Part shown: piece by piece, positions 53,242 through 61,010 of the stretch | Layout: each line of letters begins with the position of its first letter | Position numbering within the stretch: position 1 is the stretch's first letter | Assembly: GCF_000003815.2 (NCBI RefSeq) | Contig: NC_049988.1 | Coordinates: 11,391,732-11,455,731, forward strand | Source of the DNA: Branchiostoma floridae | Lineage: Eukaryota > Chordata > Leptocardii > Amphioxiformes > Branchiostomatidae | Length of the DNA: 64,000 nucleotides | Reading direction: 5' to 3' | Position numbers and translations under genes: made by a program | Notes under the pieces: model-generated | The model's database searches: none | Seen by the model: the letters and a program-made list of their open reading frames with translations, nothing else | Told to the model about the DNA's origin: nothing

Positions 53242-54252
53242 ATGGAAGGACAAAGAGCACAGGATGTTTTACTTTTAGATGCTGCTTTGGCTGCGTCCCA
53301 CAGATGCCACCACTGTAAATACAGTGCGCCTTACAAGTCTCAGCTGACCAGGCATATGCGGAAACATACGGGTGAGAAACCCTTCAAGTGCGACCAGTGT
53401 GACTATTCTGCTGCACTGAAAGGCAGTTTAATCAACCATATGAGACAGCATACAGGTGAGAGACCCTACAAATGTGACCAGTGCGACTATTCTGCTGCAC
53501 AGAAAGGCAATCTAGATAACCATATGAGAAAACATACAGGCGAGAAACCATTCAAGTGTGGCCAGTGTGACTATTCGGCTGCACATCAAAGCAGTTTAGA
53601 CTACCATATTATGAGCAAGCATACAGGTGAGAGACCCTACAAATGTAACCAGTGTGACTTTTCTACTGCACAAAAAGGCAATCTAGATCTCCATATGAGA
53701 AAACATACAGGTGAGAAACCCTACAAATGTGACCAGTGTGACTATTCGGCTGCACAGAAAGGACATCTAGATCACCATATGAGAAAGCATACAGGCGAGA
53801 AACCATTCAAGTGTGACCAGTGTGACTATTCGGCTGCACAGAAATGCAATTTAGACCAGCACATGAGAAAACATACAGGTGAGAAACCCTACAAATGTGA
53901 CCTGTGTGACTATTCGGCTGCAAAGAAAGGCAGTCTAGATCATCATATTATGAGAAAGCATACAGGTGAGAGACCCTACAAATGTGAGCAGTGTGACTAT
54001 TCTACTGTACGGAAATCTGATGTGGACCACCACATGGCTAAGCACACTGGCGAAAAACCCTACATGTGTGGTGAATGCGGGTACAGGACAGAATACAGGC
54101 GCTGCCTGACCCGACATATGAGAGCACATACAGGGGAAAATCCCTACAAATGCCATTTGTGCAGCTTTTCTGCTAAGCAAAAAAATGCTCTGACCATACA
54201 CATGGCTCGACACACTGATGAAAAGTCCTACATGTGTGGGGACCCTATATGA
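53242..54252 (+). CDS. C2H2 zinc-finger protein, 11 fingers, C-terminally truncated (gene I)
   Basis: 336 residues from MEGQRAQDVL. All eleven complete fingers keep their ligands; two have an extra residue between the histidines (YHIMSKH, HHIMRKH). Fingers 3-8 are nearly uniform YKCDQCDYSAAQKG units, suggesting recent expansion or homogenisation. The frame breaks after SYMCGD, and finger text continues past the stop. The leader from 53038 has no ATG before this one and holds the relic frame (about 53051-53200) out of register with the fingers. Predicted nuclear DNA-binding protein. Confidence 0.8.
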   Translation: MEGQRAQDVLLLDAALAASHRCHHCKYSAPYKSQLTRHMRKHTGEKPFKCDQCDYSAALKGSLINHMRQHTGERPYKCDQCDYSAAQKGNLDNHMRKHTGEKPFKCGQCDYSAAHQSSLDYHIMSKHTGERPYKCNQCDFSTAQKGNLDLHMRKHTGEKPYKCDQCDYSAAQKGHLDHHMRKHTGEKPFKCDQCDYSAAQKCNLDQHMRKHTGEKPYKCDLCDYSAAKKGSLDHHIMRKHTGERPYKCEQCDYSTVRKSDVDHHMAKHTGEKPYMCGECGYRTEYRRCLTRHMRAHTGENPYKCHLCSFSAKQKNALTIHMARHTDEKSYMCGDPI

Positions 54253-54490
54253 CAAACCATACAGACGAGAAGACCTACAATTAGTACAAATGTTTCTCCC
54301 GCACAGAAATGTAATTTAGACCAACACATGGCTTTACTGGTACACTGGTGAAAATCCCTGCATCTGTGGAGAGTGCGGATACAGAACTGATGAAAGATCT
54401 AACCTATCTCGACATATAAGAAGACATTCAGGTGAAAAACTCTACAAATGTGACATATGGGATCATTCTACTTGTTTCGAAGAGTAAAGA
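54253..54490 (+). pseudogene. Decayed finger tail of gene I
   Basis: At least two more finger remnants are readable in shifted frames (CGECGYRTDERSNLSRHIRR and a YKCDIWDHSTC end). Confidence 0.7.
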
Positions 54491-54865
54491 TACATGTAAA
54501 TAAGATATTTAGTGGTAGTGTAGTTGTTTGTTTTCTCTAATCGTTTACTTGCAACATCACATGTAATTTCATTTTACCTTTAGTCTTCGTACTATTGTTT
54601 TTATCTATGTAACACGTCTTGTTTTGTTATTCATGTAGTGGGCCCCACGTGAGAAAGAACATGCTAGTAAATATCAATTTAACCTTGTCCATACTGACTC
54701 AAAAATTAATACACACGTTTGTACAAATAGACAGTCTGGGAGTTTTATTACTTTATGTATGTATGGGGTCAATTCACCCCTCTACTAGACTAGCTGCTGG
54801 GACGGTCTTATACGTCTTCAGTGTTTTATCCAGAGTACACCACCTTTATAAAGTTTTATTAACAT
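54491..54865 (+). other. Flank of gene I
   Basis: Probable 3' UTR; no clear AATAAA and no other feature. Confidence 0.35.
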
Positions 54866-55346
54866 CAGTGCTACACAAAAGGGCTACACAAAATCATAAA
54901 CAAATCAGTGCTACACAAAAATGCTACACAAAATCATAAACAAAACAGTGCTACACAAAATCATAAACAAATAAGTGCTACACAAAAATGCTACACAAAA
55001 TCATAAACAAATCAGTGCTACACAAAAATGCTACACAGCATCATAAACAAATCAGTGCTACACAAAATCATAAACAAATCAGTGCTACACAAAAATGCTA
55101 CACAAAATAATAAACAAATCAGTGCTACACAAAACCATAAATCAGTGCCACACAAAAATGCTACACAAAATCATAAACAAATCAGTGCTACACAAAAATG
55201 CTACACAGCATCATAAACAAATCAGTGCTACACAAAATCATAAACAAATCAGTGCTACACAAAAATGCTACACAAAATCATAAACAAATCAGTGCTACAC
55301 AAAACCATAAATCAGTGCTACACAAAAATGCTACACAAAATCATAA
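54866..55346 (+). repeat. Minisatellite of CAGTGCTACACAAAA-type units
   Basis: Units of about 23-40 nt built from GTGCTACACAAAA, ATGCTACACAAAA and TCATAAACAAATCA, with a higher-order period of about 170 nt (55028 and 55198 begin near-identical blocks). Confidence 0.9.
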
Positions 55347-55655
55347 TCACGACATGGAATGCACTACCGCAACACCTTATGGAATCTAAGACTACAGATA
55401 CCTTCAAAGTTGGGGTAGCCAAGTACTATGGTTACCCAGGCTTCATCCAGCTGTAAGGGTAGGGGCCTATATCTAGTATGACAATATGTACAGTATCACT
55501 TGTTCGTTTATTTATGCACCACTTTTTTTCTATTTTGTTGACGGCTTGCACCACCACCACCGGCCACACTTGGGTAAGGCCTCTGACCATAAGTAAGTCC
55601 TGGACATTATGCCCCACGCGGGGTTTTGTCCAGTATCATAAGAAGAAGAAGAAGA
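55347..55655 (+). mobile_element. LINE C-terminal fragment with AAG tail
   Basis: The reading TWNALPQHLMESKTTDTFK is the typical last segment of CR1/jockey-like non-LTR polyproteins, followed by a 3' UTR and an AAG microsatellite tail (55639-55655). Severely 5' truncated. Confidence 0.7.
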
Positions 55656-55800
55656 CATGTACAAATTTCGTGGCAAACCTTAGCATGTTGAAGGTTACGG
55701 AATAACACGTGACACTATAATGACGGTTGGTTACAGAAACACGACATGCTAAAAATCACATAGTCCTATACTACTGTCGGATATTCCTGGTTTAGTGGGG
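55656..55800. other. Short spacer
   Basis: No feature is seen between the LINE tail and orphan promoter Y. Confidence 0.4.
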
Positions 55801-55944
55801 TAATTGGGTAAACAAACTTTGACCTTTCACCACCGGAAGTGCTGGTCCGTGATACTCCGCCATTTTCGCCATATCGGCTGGAAGACAGACTACTTTCCGG
55901 ACGATTCTCCGCCTTGTCGACTCAGAAATAAGAGAAGCACACGG
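55801..55944 (+). promoter_or_regulatory. Orphan promoter/exon 1 (Y), C-type
   Basis: Homologous, in inverted orientation, to the gene C promoter (14038-14184): GGTAATTGGG, TTTGACCTTTCACC, CACCGGAAGTG, CCGCCATTTTCGCC and an exon ending CACGG before GTAAGC. Homology to the gene C intron continues to about 56075. No finger exon follows in the window. Confidence 0.7.
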
Positions 55945-56769
55945 GTAAGCCATTCTTTGTCATCAACACGCACTGGTCGATGTTATTATGATAGTTAGAG
56001 AGCATCATCACAAGGATACGAACGATGATTGTGAATAATTTGTACAAAGGTTTTGGATGGGGGAGGGGGGCATGAGGGCCTATACTTAACTTAAAAAAAT
56101 GGGGATAATGGCAGAGAGAGGCCTTTAACAAATCTCACCTACCTGGTTTCAGAACATGAAAAACTCACATTGGCATGGTTGTCCTGCCTCTAAAGTGTAA
56201 TTTGAGCACTAAAACAGCACGTGAAACGGGATCAAAACAACAAGACTGTATATATTTCAACTTCAGTTCATGCCACATTTCAGTGGGTTCTTTTGTTTGA
56301 TTTCTGTATTATGTTTTGATGCTAAGACAGGCCTAAGACAGTTAAACTTCGGACACTTATGTTCTCTTTTGACTGTTATCGTTTATTTACGATCAGCAAC
56401 ACATTGATATGCAAATTCCACTTTTCGATTTTTAGTAGCTATAATTGTTATCATTATTATTATTGTATCAAGTTATCTTGAGTTGTTTGTATTGTAAATA
56501 GTTGACGACTTACGAACGAACGTTTAGTTATATTTAAGTTGACCTTTGATTTCATTTTGATTAGTTGTTGTAATGTTGTGTTATTTTATTTTATGCTGGG
56601 GTATTTTATTTTATGTTGTACTTGCCTGGTTTGATAAATAAAAATGAAACTGAAGTGGTGGCCTTGTCACCACTCAAAGAGTAAAGAACATCAAAACACC
56701 TGACTTCTAGAACATACTGCAACCACAAACATTGCTAAAAGTCTGTTGTGTGTTCAAATACAATTCAAT
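55945..56769. other. Region after orphan promoter Y
   Basis: AT-rich; no finger or other coding signal. AATAAA-like text at 56636-56641. Confidence 0.4.
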
Positions 56770-57060
56770 CTCTACAACTGGATAAAAACGGATATTTATT
56801 TCCGGACGTTTCAAGTGACATCCATCACTCTTCTTCAGCTTTGAAAGAATGAACTAGTCAGAACAATTCAATACCAGTACAGCTAACTAGAAAAACTGGT
56901 TTAACCACTAAATCGTTAGGATCGTATGCAAAAGGTTACACAAATGCAAATCAAGTTAGCATACTTCCTATATGGTCAGACAACACCATAGGAAAAACTA
57001 TTGTCCTTTGTGTTGCAAGGCGGGGTCCCATGTACTGGAAAGTTCTACGTGGAGTCCTCG
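56770..57060 (-). mobile_element. Possible Penelope-like element remnant with hammerhead-like core
   Basis: On the minus strand CTGAAGA (from 56838) is followed by a six-base stem, a loop and GAAAC (56808-56812), then GTCCGGAAAT. This order matches the conserved core of hammerhead ribozymes known in Penelope-like retroelement terminal repeats. No RT or GIY-YIG domain is seen. Confidence 0.35.
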
Positions 57061-58501
57061 AGCCATGACTAGCTTCAAAGGCAGAATTTGCCAAAAGAAC
57101 GAGAATTACTGGAGTTTTTGCAATAAATTTCCGATGAATGAACCTTCCACGTGTTTGTCCTTTAATCTGGGGTCACAGTTCACACAGGCAGACGTAGATG
57201 GCAGAAGAGTATCCACTTGCTGTAGCCCGGCAGTGTTGTTTGTGGGGAGACGCAGGCCAAGCCTTGGCACATTGAAATGTGTACATAAAGGCACAGAAAG
57301 ACAGTGCCAATAACTCAACTTTCTGACATTACTGGCATACAAACTTACCCTCATATGAAAGCCCATCATCTCAGCTGTGATAAAATCCCACTGTCATTAG
57401 AAATCATACGGCATAATTTGCAGAAAAATACGCCCAAACCCTACCACCCCCTCAAACTCATAACAACCAAGGAAACAGACCCTTACACAACCAGGAAATA
57501 GTCCCAACTTCATATCCCCTGATAACCACAAAAACTCAGCTTTTGGGCCATAATCAGAAGGTAGAAACCCTCCCCAGTCACATTGACCTCAAAACTGCCA
57601 GAATTTCTACCCATTTTTCCAAGAAAAAAAATCTTAAAGTTTTAGGCCCTGAACTACATTCGACCACCATCAATTTGCATGCCGAATCGCTGGCGGATCC
57701 CCTTCACAGAGCGAACGTTGAGAATTAAACAATAAAACTACCATCATACAATGGGGACAAGAGTTGTGATATAGTATCCCAGATATGAAGGAATTTGAAT
57801 GATTTACGACCCCGTGGCACACACTTATATGACAGGTGTAGTGGCATCTACCACAGGCCAGGAGGGCTAGGAAACAGTGAATATACTAGCAGAAGCTGAC
57901 CTGCTGTTATCAAGCATTGTGGTAGAAATAGGGCTAGAATTGCCAAAAGCTGTCCATCCTGACACACGGTAACTGTTTCTGCAGTGATAGAGCCCAGAAA
58001 TTTGTTCTTGAAATGATCCCTTTTTTGTTTTTAGGCACTTTTAAAGAAGGTGTGTGCAGCGCAACATGCTAAAAGTAGATCAAAGCTCATTTCACTTCAT
58101 ACACACACCATTTTCTTTCATTTTTTGCTGAAATGTGGCCCTGACAGGCACTAGTATGATGCCACGACACTTCTGTCTTGCTCAGATCCCAAGAAATAGC
58201 ATGTTTGAAGTAAAATAAACAGTCTAAGCCTTCCTTTCCCAGCCCCTCCCCTCCCCTGCTGGGAAGTACACCTGGTGACACATGGACACACCCCCCACCA
58301 GTACCTGGCTATGTTTCATATAACAATGCATAACAATAAACTGATATAACAATAAACTGAGAGTGAAAGGGCAGACATTCACATGCAAAAATTGACATGC
58401 AAATCAAATACCTGAAATCACACATTGCTGGCGACAATCAGTCAGAAAAGATAGCTTTCAGAGAGGAAGGTCACATAGCACTGTCAGGACAAGCCATCAC
58501 C

Positions 58502-60571
58502 ATGCCACGTAGAAAGCTAAGACATGACGGCCAGTTCAAGGCCAAAAACAGGCCATGGAACAAGGGATTGAAGTTTAGAGAACACAAGGGTACACGTCCC
58601 ACCTACCCACGACCTACCGAGGATGATTTCGCACTGCTTGAGGAGAGAGACAGGCAGGGTAATGCCAACATTTGCAAGAGAGATGTCATCCGAGAGGAGA
58701 GAAGGCCCATGCTGCTCCGTCCTACTCCTAGCCAGGCAACTTGCGGTCAGATGAGCCCCTACTTGGAGGATGGTCCAGGAGAAGATGGAGATCAGGTACT
58801 GGGATATAGGATCTGGCATGCAGGGCTAGCTGTACAGGCATGTGCGAAGGCACAGAGAGAGCATGACAGCCAAGAGGGGGTACTCTGCAAGGAGCTGGTC
58901 AGGGCGTCTTCCACTGGTGAGGGTAAGAAAGGGCTCGCTACATCACAGACTCTAGTGTGTGATGGATGCGGGTACAAATCAGCCAAGGAGAACTTCTACG
59001 AGGAAGTTGCCAGAGATGGGCCAGGGGGCAGAGCAGCCGTTCCTAACGCAGCCCTTCAAATTGCGCTAGCTGACAACCCCATGGGCGTGACTGCATTCAG
59101 GGAGATGGCAGCAGCTATGGACCTGCCCGTCCCCTCCGAGGCAAGCTTGCAGGAGGGGGCTAACCGGTACAGCGATCTTATGACAGCCGTGAACGCCAAC
59201 GACATGAAACGCTGGGCAAAGGTGGTGAAGCGCATAAATGTGCTAAAGGGGAACGAGGCTGACAGTCCGATAACAGGGCAAGCAGACACAAGGTACCAGA
59301 GCAGGCTGGGCAGTGGATGGGGGAAGAAGCCGGGACAGCCCAGCAGTTCTGCGGCTACCCTGTTTGCAGAGGGGGTGACCACCCAGGGGAAAATCCTTGC
59401 TGCTGACCTACGAAACAAGCTGTGCGCCTACTGCTTGTGGCACAAAAGTCGCAGCAAGGATGTTCCCCCCCATGACTGTACAGCAAACATCAGTCAAGAT
59501 GCTGTCATTGGGGATGAGGAAGCTGGTGGGATGAACATTGCTGAAGATCTCCTTTCTGGGGAGACAAAGACCACTCTGAGTCACTTGACAACAGACGGTG
59601 ATGGCAAGACTGCAGGTGGAGTGATGAAAGTGATGGCAGACAAGGCGGGACAGAGAACCAAGCCTCTGATGGACAGGGTACACCTGAACAAGTCCATCAG
59701 GGGCAAGGTGTCGCGTAAAACCACTTGGTCCAAGGGCATGTTTCCGGGACGCACACAGGCTGCCAAGAACAAAGTCAAGTACCGCTTTGCAGTGGAGGTA
59801 GCTAGGCGTCTGGAAGCAGAACACAGCAAGGGCCTAGAACGGTTTGGAACCCGCAGGAGAGTGGAAATGGAGCGTGCCATGGAGAGGGCCATGGAAGCCA
59901 TCCCGAGCTGCTACGGGGGAGATCACTCACTATGCAAGACCCACTCCCTTGTATGCAGGCACCCCAAAACTTGGAAGCCCTCTAGCCTGTCTAAGCCCAC
60001 CCGTGGCAACATCAAGCTCAATGCTAGTGACAGAAAGGAACTACACGCCATCATGCAGCACAGGCTGGGGAAGACAGGCTTGGAGAAGACCAGGAAAGGA
60101 ACCAACAGCAACAAGTGTGAGTCTGTGAACAGAAGAATTTCAAAAAGCCAGCCAAAAAACCTTACCCGGAGTCGTACTCTTGCAGGCAGGCTGGCTTCAG
60201 CTATCCACTCCTCCAACAACGGCGTGGGTCTGTCGATCGCAATGAAGCGGTACGCAGCAGGGATTCCGCTGTCAAAGCACTCTCCGACTGTCCGAGTCCT
60301 GCAAAAGATGATGAAAAGGCAGCGCTATAAGAGAGCCTACAAGAAGGAGGAGGGAACCAAGACACGCGCCAGGATGAACGTGGTGAAAAAGTTCAATGCC
60401 TATGACGAGACGAGAGAACAGGGCACGTACAAATCTACAGAGGAGGATGCAGGGAAAGGAAGACGAAGATCAGCGAGGAGGAGAGTGCCACGGGTCAACA
60501 CAGATCACATGTACAACCGACCCGCAGAGACTGAACCAGAGAGAGACTGGACATCATCAGATGAAGATTGA
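58502..60571 (+). CDS. Mutator-like transposase domain protein
   Basis: 689 residues from the ATG at 58502 (CACCATGCC context); an in-frame upstream ATG at 58397 would give 724. Similar, by recognised motif order, to the metazoan proteins annotated as Mutator-like transposases. It has a basic start with RPWNKGLKF, a CDGCGYKSA cysteine pair (about 153-156), the GRAAVPNAALQ segment, a candidate catalytic D in QADTRYQS (about 262), GKKPGQPSSSA, a KLCAYC...HDCTAN cysteine patch, a TTDGDGKTAGGV motif with D365/D367, a cysteine-histidine cluster SCYGGDHSLCKTH (about 470) and NKCESVNR. The third catalytic residue was not fixed. The C terminus is basic then acidic. No introns are visible. Probably a transposon ORF; domestication cannot be excluded. 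Confidence 0.75.
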   Translation: MPRRKLRHDGQFKAKNRPWNKGLKFREHKGTRPTYPRPTEDDFALLEERDRQGNANICKRDVIREERRPMLLRPTPSQATCGQMSPYLEDGPGEDGDQVLGYRIWHAGLAVQACAKAQREHDSQEGVLCKELVRASSTGEGKKGLATSQTLVCDGCGYKSAKENFYEEVARDGPGGRAAVPNAALQIALADNPMGVTAFREMAAAMDLPVPSEASLQEGANRYSDLMTAVNANDMKRWAKVVKRINVLKGNEADSPITGQADTRYQSRLGSGWGKKPGQPSSSAATLFAEGVTTQGKILAADLRNKLCAYCLWHKSRSKDVPPHDCTANISQDAVIGDEEAGGMNIAEDLLSGETKTTLSHLTTDGDGKTAGGVMKVMADKAGQRTKPLMDRVHLNKSIRGKVSRKTTWSKGMFPGRTQAAKNKVKYRFAVEVARRLEAEHSKGLERFGTRRRVEMERAMERAMEAIPSCYGGDHSLCKTHSLVCRHPKTWKPSSLSKPTRGNIKLNASDRKELHAIMQHRLGKTGLEKTRKGTNSNKCESVNRRISKSQPKNLTRSRTLAGRLASAIHSSNNGVGLSIAMKRYAAGIPLSKHSPTVRVLQKMMKRQRYKRAYKKEEGTKTRARMNVVKKFNAYDETREQGTYKSTEEDAGKGRRRSARRRVPRVNTDHMYNRPAETEPERDWTSSDED

Positions 60572-60614
60572 TAAGGACACTGACCTTTGACAAACTGTGA
60601 CACTTGAGCACCCG

Positions 60615-61010
60615 TTATAAGATACAGTTAGGATAGCCCTTGTGAGTAAGACAGTCACCGTAAGACCGGCATCTTTGCCTGTTGTTGTTTATGTATTGGG
60701 GCTCTAGAGATAGATGATCCGGCTGCACACATGTTGGGACATGGCAGAGATGACTTACGTGGTAGCCAGGTAGTCCTATGTCCACGCGTTGATTGTACAC
60801 CATAAAAGCACATCTATGTACATGCATCTTTTTTCTTCTCTCTAGAATCACCCCTGGTAGCCAGGTAACCCAAATTACACCGTATTGAATGCGATTAGTT
60901 TCTGTGACGGTCGTTTTCCCCCCCATCCACTCAAGACACGACTTTTTGAAGGGATGAGGCCTGATATTTGACTCTATTTTGTGTCTATACTCTGCACACC
61001 ACATGTGAAG
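60615..61010 (-). CDS. Possible HNH-like endonuclease fragment
   Basis: The minus-strand frame (60615-61028) includes CAFMVYNQ...VSHLCHVPTCVQPDHLSLEP, which resembles the HNH motif of a zinc-binding homing-type endonuclease (CxxPxCxxPxHL), with NNNRQRC after it. It is about 137 residues and could start at any of several ATGs. This is recognised by motif only. It may be part of the same mobile unit as the transposase on the opposite strand; it could be a chance ORF. Confidence 0.45.
   Translation of the reverse strand, partial: LHMWCAEYRHKIESNIRPHPFKKSCLEWMGGKTTVTETNRIQYGVIWVTWLPGVILERRKKMHVHRCAFMVYNQRVDIGLPGYHVSHLCHVPTCVQPDHLSLEPQYINNNRQRCRSYGDCLTHKGYPNCIL

Larger units (their letters stand above)
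57061..61010 (+). repeat. 3.95-kb tandem repeat unit, copy 1
   Basis: The text from AGCCATGACTAGC at 57061 recurs at 61011 and stays near-identical to the window end. Differences seen: a replaced block of about 50 nt (57197-57246 versus 61147-61197), a T insertion near 61978 and a few substitutions. 57247-58396 has no gene. 60572-61010 is the unit's right end, with a weak minus-strand HNH-like ORF (LPGYHVSHLCHVPTCVQPDH). Confidence 0.9.

Noticed and set aside
830-54252. KRAB, SCAN or ZAD domains in the ZNF proteins
   Set aside because: N termini are acidic HPG-type or MEGQ-type with none of the signature residues of those domains.
59056-59901. Minus-strand ORFs of 106-138 codons opposite the transposase
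   Set aside because: They mirror the codon structure of the plus-strand gene and lack recognisable motifs.
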